Origin: Mortierella sp. BCC40632
Taxonomy: Eukaryota; Mortierellomycota; Mortierellomycetes; Mortierellales; Mortierellaceae
Assembly: GCA_011634665.1 (NCBI GenBank)
Contig: WAEK01000003.1
Coordinates: forward strand, 495,001-559,000
Reading direction: 5' to 3'
Length of the DNA: 64,000 bases
The notes beneath the pieces are model-generated. The model was not told where the DNA came from, made no database searches, and saw only the letters and a list, made by a program, of their open reading frames with translations. A program made the translations under genes and the position numbers. Shown here piece after piece: positions 35,456 to 47,500 of this stretch (the stretch's first letter is position 1; each line of letters begins with the position of its first letter).

Positions 35456-36137
35456 AGAGGAAGGGGTGAGAGCTGCGATAAATGCATCCAGGGCGGAGTG
35501 GTGGAAAAGCTGCAAAAGCACCGCCGCAAGTGGTTCCCAGAAGACTCAGCGACAGCCTAGTCACTCTTTGCTTCCTCTTCCTCCTTGCAGAACATCCGAA
35601 ATGCCCTCTCATTCATGCTCATGACTCTCATTCCCAGGACAAAGCACGAAATGCGAAGCTTGTGTGGCCACAAAACAGAAGGGGGAGAGGCGAAGAGGCA
35701 GAGCTTGGCCACTGTCTAAATGCCAAGAACCGACTGCGAGAGAGCAGCGCAGAGAGTGCATTAACGGTTTATGGCACAACAACAGCCCTTTTTTTCCCTC
35801 TCACTCATGCTCTCTCTCTCTCTCTCTCTCTCTCTCGCCTGGTCCCTCTTCCTATTGCGGATTATTTCCCTCCGTCTTGGCTGAAGCATAGCCTTACCTG
35901 TCCTTATCCTTGTCCCGATGAGTCGCCCGATCTACGCTCTTGGGACGCGTCTTGGCTTTGTGAGGAGTGCCTTGGTTTCTTCCATACAAAGGAGATCCCA
36001 TTTGTGTCTCGAGCAAAAAGTACAACGTGGGCAAGAAACATGCCCGACTTGTGACGTGCGGGTTCTCACGCTCCCAAAAGACATTTTTTTTTTTTTTTTT
36101 TGATTTCCAATCTCTTCACTTGACCATCTCTTCAACC
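35160..36137. other. Divergent spacer between arrestin and ArsC-family gene
   Basis: No supported gene. Holds a (GA)n tract at 35401-35451, a (CT)n tract near 35811-35836 and a T-run at 36084-36101 just before the ArsC-family start. Confidence 0.6.
35401..35451. repeat. (GA)n microsatellite
   Basis: About 50 bp of uninterrupted GA dinucleotides. Confidence 0.95.
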
Positions 36138-36550
36138 ATGTCATCAGCTATTCGCACAATTACCTTTTTCCACAACCCTCGCTGCAGCACCAGCAGGAAC
36201 GCTGCCAAGTTGCTCGAGACCGAGGTTGAGAGTGGCCCCAAGAAGGGTGCCTTCCAGATCGATACCATCGAGTATTTGAAAGAACCCCTTTCCAAGGACC
36301 AGGTCAAGGACATCCTCGGCTTTTTGGATGCTGAGCATAATCCCGAGGTCTTCTCGACTTTTTTGAGAAAGGATGCTCCTGTTGCCCAGTCTGTTGAGCA
36401 GGTTCAGGAAATCCTTGCCTCAGACCCCGCTCACATGCAGCGACCGCTCGTTGTTGACTGGTCTGCCAGAAAGGCCGTCATTGGACGCGTATGTCAAAAC
36501 CCTAGCCATGGTTCTAAATGCTCTTTTCTCACTGACGCGGCATCTTTGCA

Positions 36551-36582
<32 letters not shown>

Positions 36583-36721
36583 TTATTTATTTAGGGCACG
36601 TTTTGACATCTAATGTCTCTCTCTCTCTCTTTTTTTTTATTTTATTTTATTTTTTTATTTTTTTTGCCCTCTCATTTGTTAGCCTGCCGAGGCTGTCCTG
36701 GACATTGTCAAGGATCTTTAG
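36138..36721 (+). CDS. ArsC/Spx-family thioredoxin-fold protein (arsenate-reductase-like)
   Basis: Exons: 36138-36488 and 36683-36721; 129 aa, the usual family length. It begins TITFFHNPRCSTSRNAAKLL, with catalytic-type Cys16 in the loop after the first strand, then YLKEPLSKDQVKDIL and a C-terminal QRPLVVDWSARKAVIGRP. The IxRPxxVD-type turn and final PAEAVLDIV helix are those of ArsC/YffB proteins. Bacterial members use glutathione or glutaredoxin to reduce arsenate, or act as Spx regulators; the fungal role is not known. Only one Cys is present at the active site (CSTS), unlike CxxC Spx. The intron has long T-runs. Its 3' end lies 70 bp from the converging VAC14 stop. Confidence 0.88.
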
Positions 36722-36791
36722 GCTTGAGTATTCTGCCATAGCCAACCTTGGAAATAAAAGCCAATTGCGGTTTCATTTTTTTTTTCAAGCC

Positions 36792-39700
36792 TTATCCGGT
36801 CATGTTCCTGTTCTTTGTAACTCTAGTCTCACTCATCTCAGATCCAGTAGCCAGCATTGCAGTTGTGGACGACGGAGATACCGTTCCAGAACTAGGCGGG
36901 GCACTTGCTCCAGGAGAAATGGCTGGGGGTGGTGGCGTTCCTGAAAACGTCCGGCTACTGGCTGGTCCAGAAGGCGAATGATAATTGGCGTTACTCTGTC
37001 CTCCCTTGATAAGAGTATTGCGAGAATTCGAGTTGGTCAAAGTCTGGGACTGAGAGGCACTCTGAGTAGAAAGCTGTTGCTGTTGCATCTCTAAATGCGC
37101 TTGGCGGTCGCGAGTTCTTCGCCGTGTTGTCGTGACACCTGGATTGGGTCCAGGATGAGCCCCTGCCTGATTTTCGCCCTGCCCTTCTGCAGGACTCTCA
37201 TGAGAGGCTCCATATTGATCTGACCCGGGTGTCGGTTGTTGTTGATCAAATCGCTCCGGGTCATAGCTCAATGGTGGCGGCTGATGAGCTGGTTGTTTAG
37301 GAAGGGCCTGCGGCTGTGATGATTGTCTTCTCATTTGTCTTTGGAGCTGTTGCTGGTGATATGGTGAATGTTGGCTAAAGTGGAGAGCGCTCACCGATCC
37401 TGTGTTGGATGCACCATAAGTGCTCTGGCGAAGAAGTGCTTGCACTGCTTGGCGGCGTGACCGTTCATGCCGGCTTTGCACAGTCCTAAAATGGGATAAA
37501 AGCTCCGGAAACCGGGGACCTTCATGGCCTCCACCATGGGCGCCAAAATTCGACTGTGAACCCGATGCGCCTGTGTTCGCCGAAGCCTTCGACCGCGAGT
37601 TTGACATAGAAGTGGATGAAGCTGCTCCTTGTCCTCCAAAACTTGATCTAGAAAAGAGAAAATGGCCCCGTCGTCCTTCTCATCAGTCCATTTGCGATAT
37701 CCAAGAGCGTAGTACATGTGTTGGGGTGGTAAATTAATCGCGACTTACGCTTTCGGGACGAGATGAATAAAGCCCATGGAGCTGACACTAGTCAATCGGT
37801 TTCTCAAGGTCGCAAACGCAGTACTCTGCGGGAGAAGCATCAACAGACCATAGAGACATTTAAACAGATGAGGGTATTTTTCAGGTTCTAGGAGCTGTAG
37901 GCGAAGGTCTAAAAATGCAGTTCTGTCAGTATTTTACTAAAGAATTTTGTCAGTGCTGGGTCGAGTCTCTGTTCCAGGCAACCATTGATATTTACAGGTA
38001 AAGACAGGAGACTCAATAAGCTGGACAAGTTTGTCGACTTGAATGAGCAAGTTGACAGTAATCTCAAACTCGGCGCTAATGTAGTCAGTAGTTCCAAGAG
38101 ATTAATTAGGGAGAGGGAGAGGGGTTCCATCGATTGTCACGCACAACTGTTGACCTGAATACTCCGATAAACACAAGCTTCATACAAACTCTGCAGTAGC
38201 GCCACAGCATGTTCATAATATTGAGCCATCAAACAAAGCGCAAATGTTGAAACAGGGTTGTGGCACCATGACCGGTACAAGACAGAGAAAAGTGCCTGTC
38301 CATCCTAAAATCACAAGTTGAATAGTGTCAGATAATCATTGACCGCTTATTATCATGGAAGGGACAGTAGGCTATCTGAAGTTGAATAAAAAGGATCCAC
38401 TTACCCGACTGTCGACGGTCTTTAGCCGCTTTCGAAGATCTGCGAGTTCTGGTGCAGTGATAAGGATGATGTTGAGGTTTTGAACCATGGTATTTGCAAA
38501 TTCTAGATCTTCATCTTTCTCCAGGATTTCTGCCAAAGTTCGGTAGATTCGCTCCGAGTTCAAACTCACGCACAACTGTCGGATGATGACGCTTCCTCTG
38601 TTTTCTAAAAGTCTTCGATCCGTGCTGAAGAGAGACAGTAGGGTGATCATAAAGTTGGTGAAATAGGCGTCGTCAGAATGAGATGAAATCTGAGCAAGCA
38701 GCTGTAGATCACGCTTGATCACTTCCTCGGAAGGATCAGAAAGAGTCTTGAGAAGAGCTGGAAAGGTACCGTCTTCAATCGAGAGAATAAGATGAGGCGC
38801 TCGCTTGTGAAGCATCAAGAGCCACTCCAAGCTAGCCACGCGAGTCTGCTCATGCTCATTCAAGAACTGCAACGTCAATGCATTCACAGTGGCCACATAA
38901 TCAAACTCAAGCTGATCAGCAGCCGGCTTTGCATTTTGTGTTGGTGCAGGCACAGGTGATGCCGATCGATCGTTCAAAGAATCTTTTGAGGAGCTATGCT
39001 GGTCCTTCGCCCCTGCAGAGAGTTTTGATGCGATTGACCCTGATGTACCAAATGATAACGAGGAGCGATCTTGGGTTTTGGGTGACTGGGGTCGTGGTGA
39101 CTGAGAGCGAGCGTTCGTTGGCTTGTCTGCAGCTAACGCTCCTGGAGGGTTTGAAATCGGTTGTGGTTCAGGAGGAAGAGCAGACTCGTAGACAAGTCTA
39201 AACAGGTTGAGATTCGTCTCGTTGGCAATAATACGGATAGAGTTGACAGAATGTGCGAGACTAGGCAGTACGGCTGGGATAAGCGTCGGTGTAAACTGGA
39301 TCATGACATCTTTTGCAAGACTCATAAACTCATTGATCCATCGAAGGGCTGTCTCCTGCATGTCCTCATCATTTGAGGTAAGGTGTGGTTTCAAGATCTT
39401 TACGATTTTGGCAAAATTGATTTTCACACCTTGACCAGGGATCCAACTTCCTTTGCCTTGTCCCGTGGATTCGCTTTCCAAGGGGTCAAAATCTTTGCCC
39501 TGAGCAGCCATTGAGGCATCAAAGCTTAGTCGGGCTTGCTGTTGTTGCTGTTGCTGTAGCTCTGTGACATCACGTATTTCGATCAAGAAGTCGCCGAGCA
39601 ACTTTTGCGTCAGTGTACGCACATCTGGGTTTGAGTCGCTCAGGAAATGAAGAAGGCCGTCTAGAAAGTCGGGCAGATATGAAACCAACTCCAAATCGGG

Positions 39701-40716
39701 GATAGAGTCCAGAACAGCAATCCAAGTAACAAGGTAGTTTCGTGTCCATGAGTTTTTGCTGTACACCCGCTCTGCCAGCAATGGGATGAAGCGTGGGAGT
39801 GAGAATTGGGAGTCCCGAGGGAGCGCGAGTGCTATCTGCTGCGGGTCCTGATCCTCGATATGCGTGATGGGTCCTGAATAGGCAATCGATTGTTCATGTA
39901 CAATATCCTTGATAAGTCGATCCAAAAGCTCGGCACCGTTCTTCACTGACATCTCAGGGTCAGCATAGAGCTAGGAGGACAATGATCATCAAACATTGCG
40001 GACAAGGGAGTGAGAAACTTGCAAATGAAACTTCTAAGCCTTGTTAGTATGAAAGGTGCGGACAAAACTCAATACCTTGCTCATGGCATCAAAAAGCTCG
40101 TTAAAGTATCGGAGGATACTGCCCCTGGCAACTTTGGCAATATTGTACATGCTCTCGCAAGCATAGTAGCGCACTCTTGAGTCTTGATCCGAAAAGCACA
40201 TGAGCACTGGGGGGACAATGCTTTCGAGATAGCCTGATACACTCTAGAAAGCGTTTTTATCTCGCATGAATTAGGCTCGGGCAGAAGGTACCATGTTGCC
40301 AGGCTGTGCTGGTCGGTCAACAACTCGAAAAAATACATACCCCTGCCAATGAGATAGATGTTGCTGCGAGACCAATTAGACCACCATTCCGTGCATTGGG
40401 CGAGACTGAGTAAACAAAGTCGGCCACAAGGGCAGAAATCGTTAGCTTGATCTTGGAGGTGTCATTTGTATGGGCGTATTCGCGAATGATTCTAGAGCAT
40501 TGCAGGAAAGAAGGGTGACATGTTGGTTCAAGACTCGGGCAGGACAAATCGAGCATGTGTTGGGATGGGTGTACATGACCCGGCCGACACACAAAGGAGC
40601 ATTGACATGACAGTCAATCCTTGCCTCTCAACCTCGAGTGCAGCGCCTTTGCGTTTGTCATAGAGCTTGTCCGCGAGACCGCGCGAGATTTGAGGACTGA
40701 GGATGTAGTCGGACAT
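36792..40716 (-). CDS. VAC14: Vac14, scaffold of the Fab1/PIKfyve lipid kinase complex
   Basis: Exons (minus): 40716-40625, 40491-40341, 40243-40076, 39970-38405, 38304-38186, 38075-37996, 37908-37749, 37647-36792; 1063 aa. HEAT-repeat protein: [70 protein letters not shown], and the Vac14-specific C-terminal block [20 protein letters not shown] with [19 protein letters not shown]. It organises the PtdIns(3,5)P2 kinase and phosphatase on vacuole/endosome membranes. Intron 1 must use a GC donor (GCAAGG); with it the frame is perfect. The donor of exon 5 (GTATGA) was chosen over a later one because it restores the yeast-like LLQSFAEFE junction. The last about 280 residues are Gln/Ser/Pro-rich extension not seen in yeast. 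Confidence 0.95.
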
Positions 40717-41402
40717 GTGCGCGTGAGATGATGGAAAGGAGAAGGTAGGTCAGTGCAACAGTGCAACAGGGCAACAGGGTAACAGGGCAACAGGGCAAGG
40801 CAAGGCGTGCCTGCGTACAGTAGGATGAAGAAGAAAGAAGGAGAGGACGATTGCCAAAGGAAAGAGAGAAGGAGAGAAAGAAAGAAAGAGAAAGAGAAAG
40901 AAAGAAGAGAGCGAGGCAAGTGTCTCCCAGGGGTCGAATCTCATTCGAGTCGTCCGCCGCCAGGTCAGTTCTCACACCAAATGGGCATTGCTCGTCGCAC
41001 CCGCCACGCGGTGACACGAACACATGGCCGAATGACCAGGGGAAGAGGAAAACGCTGGTGAATGTGTGATTTGAGTCCAGTATGTCATTGGTCTCGCTCT
41101 CTCGCTCTCTCGCTCTCTACATACGCCTCTGGATGCATGAATGAATGAATCCCTGCTGCATCCATTCCATGTACATGCATCCATTGAGTATCGGTCCCAT
41201 CATAATCCATCACTCCTCTTGCGAGGTCACCACACTAAGCCTTTCTCCCCAACCTCAAGCTTCACCCGCCCGCCTCTCTCCAGCTCTCTCTGCCTCTCGC
41301 TCCAAAAAGACAGGGAAGGGCTGGACCCCTAATGGATTAAAAACTCAGGAGGGGAGACGTTTTGCGTGTCCTGCACTTTTAGCCGCAACTTTTCTTCGGT
41401 TG

Positions 41403-41443
<41 letters not shown>

Positions 41444-41528
41444 CCCTACCCACTCTTCTTTCACACACACATAAAAACCAGCATTTCTCTCTTCTCCACC
41501 CCCACCCCACTACCCCACACATCCTCAA
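40717..41528. promoter_or_regulatory. Divergent spacer VAC14 / Yippee-like
   Basis: 812 bp between the two start codons. Contains a 10-bp repeat of the type CAACAGGG(T/C) at 40758-40798, GA runs near 40860-40915, a CTCTCG repeat near 41091-41115 and a (CT)n tract at 41405-41441. Promoter function is inferred from position. Confidence 0.5.
41405..41441. repeat. (CT)n microsatellite
   Basis: About 36 bp of CT dinucleotides about 90 bp upstream of the Yippee-like start. Confidence 0.9.
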
Positions 41529-42173
41529 ATGGCAACAACCAAAGCACAGGCCGACACTGAGCCAACACCACAGCACCAGGTCTATCTCAAAGGCGACCAG
41601 ATCTATGCTTGCGCAACCTGCCATGCGCACCTCGCTCGAAACGACGATATCATCTCCAAGGTTTCTCTCGGGATATTGAAAAAAAAAAAAAAAATATAGT
41701 CTCGGGTAACTCGGCTACTCCGTTCTCCCTTGACTGACCTCAGCTTTATTCTTCCTATCCCGCTATCATCTGTATTCAGGGCTTCCAAGGTCGCCATGGA
41801 CGCGCATATCTGTTCAAGAATGTTCAAAACGTGACACTTGGGCCGAAGGAAGACCGATCTTTGATGACTGGACTACATACAGTGGCTGATATTGCCTGTA
41901 GTATCTGCAATACCACCGTCGGATGGATCTATGCAAGTGGTTCCACTTCTTTACCGCACCCACCCCTTTTCCCAATATTTCTGGATTTGTTCCATCCCAA
42001 GTCCAAGTCGTGCTGAAAGACGGACACTGACAACTAACCGGCCTCTACTACATCCTTTCTATACAACATTCTAGATCTATGCATTCGAAGAGTCGCAAAA
42101 GTACAAGGAGGGCAAATACATTGTTGAAAAGGCACGGATTAGCAAGGAGAACCACTGGATTCAGAAAGATTAA
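41529..42173 (+). CDS. Yippee-like zinc-binding protein
   Basis: Exons: 41529-41660, 41780-41932, 42075-42173; 127 aa, normal for the family (YPEL, yeast Moh1). It has two zinc-binding CxxC pairs, CATC ([12 protein letters not shown]) and CSIC ([13 protein letters not shown]), and the signatures [22 protein letters not shown] and [17 protein letters not shown]. The fold is the same as in cereblon's ligand-binding domain; in yeast the homolog belongs to the Gid/CTLH neighbourhood, and in general the function is poorly known. Intron 2 must start with GC (GCAAGT): only this joins GWIY to IYAFEES at family spacing. The start is the first ATG after a CT-rich leader. Confidence 0.94.
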
Positions 42174-42890
42174 CGATAATAAAGAATTTCCACTTTTATA
42201 TGTTCAAAAAGAGGAGAGGAAGAAGAGGGAGGCATCCCTGGAGCTCCTGAACAGACATGTCAGCAAGTATGCTTTGAGAGTCCTAGACCGAGTAAGGGGA
42301 TATGCCTACAAGGTTGTCAGCATGCTGCCATGGCGTCTCATGGATGCAGCTGTCAATGAGAAAAAAGAATGGTGCAGGCACCCATCCATGCCCGCATGCT
42401 ATTGCTCTTTCTTTCCTTCTTTCTTTCTCATGTCTCGTCCATGTCTTGTTAGCCCCTTGTCCGTGTGAGATCTGTGCAGGAGAAGGAGGAAGAGGAGGAT
42501 GAAGAAGAGGAGGATGAGGATGAGAAGAGGGAGGCACTCATCTCATCTTCCAGAACGCCATGATAGACCGAGGGGCGGAAAACCCCGCCGGAGACCCTCG
42601 TCCTTGTTCCATTCCTCGACCAGCTACCGACGTTTGCCTCCTTCTCGTTGTCACTACCGTTAGCGCACTCCTCTGTAGCATACTTGCGCTTCTCTGACGA
42701 TTGCGTTGGTTCTGGCTCCTTGTGAATTCGCTACAGCGGTGGTGCAAGCAGGCGGAGGGGCGAAAGGAGTGACAATAATAAGGGCGCTCTCGTTTAACAC
42801 GGAGACGGGCAGACGGGTGGAGAAAGAAAAAAGAGAGAAAGAAGGAAAGAAGGAAAGAGTCTTTGTGTGTGTGTGTGTGTGTGTGAACGG
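42174..42890 (+). other. Downstream of Yippee-like gene, some coding-like sequence
   Basis: Plus strand 42180-42350 has an open frame of protein-like composition (SLELLNRHVSKYALRVLDRV), and 42475-42570 has an acidic Glu/Asp stretch after a possible CAG acceptor ending SSSRTP and a stop. They do not connect to a credible start. Probably 3' UTR or an unrecognised small gene. Confidence 0.25.
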
Positions 42891-43060
42891 GAAAAGCGTG
42901 TATGAGAGCCGCTGCCCGCAATATGAGCAAAAGGGAACCTTTGGAATCAGGACTAGGGTGGAATGAATGATCTGGCCAGACAAATGACAGTTTGTGTGCC
43001 CACAGAGTGGACATGGGGTTGCCTCATCGACCCCCTCCTGGAAGAGCTCCTGCTCCTGCT
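42885..43060 (-). CDS. Zinc-ribbon-like fragment, gene model unresolved
   Basis: Minus-strand segment reading FQEGVDEATPCPLCGHTNC, then HLSGQIIHSTLVLIP, then KVPFCSYCGQRLSY. Two CxxCG knuckles spaced about 30 residues apart are typical of zinc ribbons. The frame then runs into a CA/GT repeat (42862-42884), so the real exon must end before it or the piece is a relic. Neither start nor splice sites could be fixed. Confidence 0.3.
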
Positions 43061-44551
43061 CCTGCTTGTTCCTCCTGCTGCGATGGGGATCGGATAGGGA
43101 GAGCAAAAAAAAAAAAAAAAAAAAAGGAAGGAAGAAAGAAAGAGACAGGGAGAGAAAGAGAAAATGACAGATGCATTCCTAATCATTTTCCCATTACATT
43201 GTTGATGCCCCGTTGCCACTAAAGCGCCACGACTGTCACACACAGACTCGCACGCAGCACACAGACCACAAAAGAAAGACCCATCACTGCTCGTCACATA
43301 AACACGAAACTCACGCGTGTAATAATAACTCTATCACCCACACGCGACTTGCTCTCTCACTCTCTTGCTCTTTCTCTTGCTCTTTCTCACTCTTTGCTCC
43401 GCCTCATTTCGGGTCTCATCACACCATTCATCTCAATCTGCGCTGCTGATCGCTCCGACATCCCACTTTTGGTTCTGGTATCAACCAGCCCAGGTATTGC
43501 TGCATATCTCGGTCCTCTCCTCTTCCTGCAAAACAGCCCGCTCACCTGTCAGGACAGTTATCCAGACGCATTGTACACAAACAAAAAAAAGTAAAAAAAA
43601 CGCCAGGAGAGGGCCCGTCCAACATGCGTGGCCAGGCGTTGTAAGTTGGCACCTTCCTCTGTCCTTTGCCACCCTAGTCTCCCGTCAGTCGGATACCTCT
43701 TTCCTCGCCTGCAGCGATCGTCCTTTAGGACCAACTTGTGCAATACGATCGATATTTGACAACTCTTTCTTCTGCAACCCCGGTTCGCCAGCCATACTTG
43801 GCTGACATGCAACAGTGGTCCCCCGATCTCGCTCTGCCCCGACCCACGCCTGGCTAGCTTTCTGTTCTGGTGCTGACCATCCGATGCAACACACCTGCTG
43901 CTCGTAGACCCGCCCATCGATCTGCACCAGCACCTTTCGATGCACCCATCCTTCACCTCGTTCATCCGCTCCACTTGCCCCCCCCCCCACCCGCCTTCGT
44001 TGTCAACATTGCTCTTTTCGGCCTCTTGCCACTATACACTCCCTTTCCCTTTCCCTCTCCCCTCTCCTCCCCTTCTTTCCCTCCTTCCATCCCTCCCTCC
44101 CTCTTTTCTCTCTCTCTCTCTCTGTCTCTCTGTCTCTCTGTCGTTCAATCTCTTTTTTTTTATTTTTTTATTTTTTTCTTTCTCGTTTTTCATTTTCTTT
44201 TTCTTTTTCTTTCATTCCCTCTCTTCAATCTCTTTTGGGGTTTTTTTTCCTTTTATTGCTTTTGAACATCTTTGCCGAGACCTCTTGCATGGTGTATGGC
44301 CTGTGGATCAAGTAGGCGTTCGCAACGGAACAGCAGTTTATACTCTAATATCTGCACGGCCGCTGTTCATGCCTGATCCTGAGGTTGGCTAACCATACCA
44401 TCTCTGCACGACATTTCTCTTGCTCTCTTTCTCCCTCTCTCTTTCTCCCTCTCTCTTTCTCTTTATTTCATTCTCTAGATTTGAGGCACACATTTCGGCC
44501 AACGACAGGAGTCCGACTGAGAAAGGATCACAGTAGCGCGGCCAAAGACAG
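43061..44551 (+). other. 5' flank of the RhoGEF gene, pyrimidine-rich
   Basis: No supported gene in about 1.5 kb. From about 43990 the plus strand is mostly C/T and T-runs up to the RhoGEF start, a likely 5' leader. An A-run lies near 43106-43125. An in-frame TAG shortly before 44552 supports that ATG as the start. Confidence 0.5.
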
Positions 44552-47500
44552 ATGATTACTCCAACACCAGCTGGTCGACTGTTCGCCTTTCGGTGTACCT
44601 CAGACGGCAACCTCCCCTGCTCAACTAGTCCATCCCCCTCAGTCCTTTACGCGCCTCATGAATGGAAGCGAGGACATAAGGAGGCCATGTCGCCACCTCG
44701 GTCACCAGTCACACATAGGAGCTCGACGAATGCTTCTCTCTCGACCACTCAACCATCAGAGGTACTTTCCAAGGACACTTCGGTTACCTCGCCTGCCTTG
44801 AGACGTCGCCCTAGCAGCGCCCGACGCTCTCTCAGAGTCTCTCGCCAAAACTCAGTGCGCCGTACTTTGACGGCTGCTCCACCAGTAACCCTCAACCCAG
44901 ACCAGGAAAGTCGACAGGATGCTCTAGAGGACAACGAGGCATCCAAGGACAGGCCTCTGGTGCCTAGATTAACGATTGACACCTCTACCAACTGCGACCG
45001 AGGACACACGTTATCTTCGGGAGACTCAGGACAGACTACACAAAAGCCCCCTCTATCCTCCATCATCTCGGCCACCACATCCATGTACTACTCTTATACA
45101 TCAACCTCTCCAACCTCAGCCGACTCATTGACTATCTCATCTTCATCCTCTTCATCCGCATACTTTTATTCTCCTGCTTCATCACTCGCTCTTTCCGACG
45201 AAGGTTTTTTAAGCCCATTGTTGCACTATCCGGCAGCGCCGCCAACAGGATTCCTTTCGGCCACCTCTTATACCAATTTGCAGCAGGGTGTACGCCGAAG
45301 TCGGTCCTTACGACTTGCCACACACGGAACACCTTCGTCTACTCTAGTCCGAAGGAGGACAGCTCTCCACAAATCACGACTGCAAGTTCCGAACAGAGAA
45401 CTACACCCACCACTTGAGCGCACTGTTGGTTTTGATTCAATCATGATACTCCCTTCTCCATCGATCAATATGAGTTCTTCCAGCATGGATGGAGACAATG
45501 AAGACGTTGGTGAGGACAAATGTCAAAGGAAACAGCCTTCTGTAGTCAGTGGAGAACGACCATCAAATGGAAAACTGAACACCATCATCCGTCAGGATGA
45601 TATCAGTCAGGGGCTTCCCATGTTAGAGAACACAAAGCTAGTGGAGAATAGATTAGCCTCCAGACTTGTTCACGAGGGTAAGGACTCTGGGGTCACGCAT
45701 TCAGATGAACGGCTATCTTTCAGAGTTACAGCACCGTCTCCAACATTGATGCGCGGTATCCACCCACAAACCGTGTCTCATCAGAGCAATCAATCCATGA
45801 TCCAACGAAATTCGACTCTTCACCCTCCAACACTCTTTCGACACAAATCTGTGAACCCTACACACGCGACTCTCCTTCGTCTGCCAAGTATGCGTGTCCC
45901 TATCAAAAACAACTCCACTGCAATTACAAAGTGTCGATATAGGAACAGTTTAAGGGGTCACGCCCCGTCGACGGCTGTGTTTGCTGCGCAACACCACGGT
46001 TGGCCCCAGCAACTTTCGCACAGCCATGGGGCACAGGATACAAGGACAGGTGATCGACTGCCCGTTCGACAAGGCCTCGTTCGACGCGCTGTCATTTCCA
46101 GGAATAGATACATTCAAGCAAATCCCGTACGATCTCGTTGGAAGGTATCAAGATTTTTTTTTTTTTGATGTTGCTATTATTGTCAGAGAAGATTTTTTTC
46201 ATCCTTGTTTTGTCTCAGGATACCAGGACTCTGGGGAAACCACGCTAATCAAGTTATTTGTAACACCAACTAGTACCAGCCTTTATTGGCCTTTGCTTCT
46301 GAAAATAAGACTCTCGAGCCCCCAAGTGCCAGAAAGAAGTTGCATGACTATGATATCTCTGAAGAGACAGTGGCGATCAAACAAAGCAACAAAGAGCGTA
46401 CCGACTCAAAAGGTATCATTTATGCGGATCAAATTCAGCGTGCACTTCTGAATTCCATCTCTTAAGAATGATCATCAGCCCATTTTTTTTTGTGCAGTCA
46501 AGAGTCAGATATAGTTGATTCTTATTGAGCACTGAAAGTAACCACACGCTCATGTTGATCTTTGTTCAAACCATATTAGAACCCCATGAGGCCCCTTCTG
46601 ACAAACCCGTTCACCACAAGTCGTTCGGCCACCCAGTCAACAGTTTGCTGCCGCTTCACTCTACTTCCAGCAGACGTCCTTCTTTAAGGGATTCGATGGC
46701 GATGCTGCCAACTTCTCATCATTGCCGTCGTCAAAGCCTACCCTTTGAATCCTTGGACCTACATCCAGTCCATTCATTGTCCCAATTTCAACCTTCGACT
46801 GGTCCACACTTTCACTCTAATGCTCGCCCAACTCCTGTGCCCAAGTCAACACGTATTCAAGCGACTTGGATCCAGAGACAAACAGGTGAGAGACAAGGAC
46901 CCGCCACGCCTTTGGGCATTCGCTCCTCTCAGAGTCTAGATATACTCTCAAAAAAAGACATCAGCCTGGAGAACCGAGAAAGCTCTATGGCCCGCGATTC
47001 ATGGTATCAACGAGTCAGGAAAAGCCATAGCAGCGAATGCGTTGCCAGCTGTGCATCGCAGAGTTTGGATATTCACGCCATCTGGTCCATGAACCTTCAG
47101 TCACGTCGACTGGCCAAGCCTGGGATCAAAAGTCACCGTCTTGTCGAGATCAGGACACCTGCTACCATCGCCCCAAAATATCGACGAGCTTCGTTATGCC
47201 ACATGAACCATCCTGGGGTGACTCTCCTCCCCATCAAGATGACGGCAGGACTCGATCCTACTTCTCAACATGAATCGCGATACGGGGAGGCATCGGGGGC
47301 GGGCATCCTCCACGCAAAGGATATGTCAACGCGTACATCGAGGAACTGTACCAAGACGACTGTCAGGGAATCACTAAGTCGGAATGGCTCGATTTCGTCC
47401 GGCATCCGAACGTCCGGACAGACACATCTTTTATACAACGGAGCAGGGATCGACACTCCAAGGGACGCCCCTGCTACAGCATCATCATCAACAGCAACAA

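Noticed and set aside
38155..38185. Later donor (GTCAAC) for VAC14 exon 5
   Set aside because: It gives the wrong phase for the following exon and breaks the conserved LLQ-F-E-E-T-VN block; the upstream GTATGA site fits both.
40918..40945. tRNA B-box-like string GGGTCGAATCTC
   Set aside because: No matching A box or acceptor stem around it; no tRNA gene was found anywhere in the window.
42079..42468. 130-aa plus ORF overlapping the last Yippee-like exon
   Set aside because: Its start lies inside the Yippee coding exon in another frame; only its downstream part has any coding look, noted separately.
46168..46270. RhoGEF exon starting at the CTCAG near 46218
   Set aside because: It meets an in-frame stop at once; the acceptor CAACTAG at 46273 keeps phase and joins a normal sequence on both sides.
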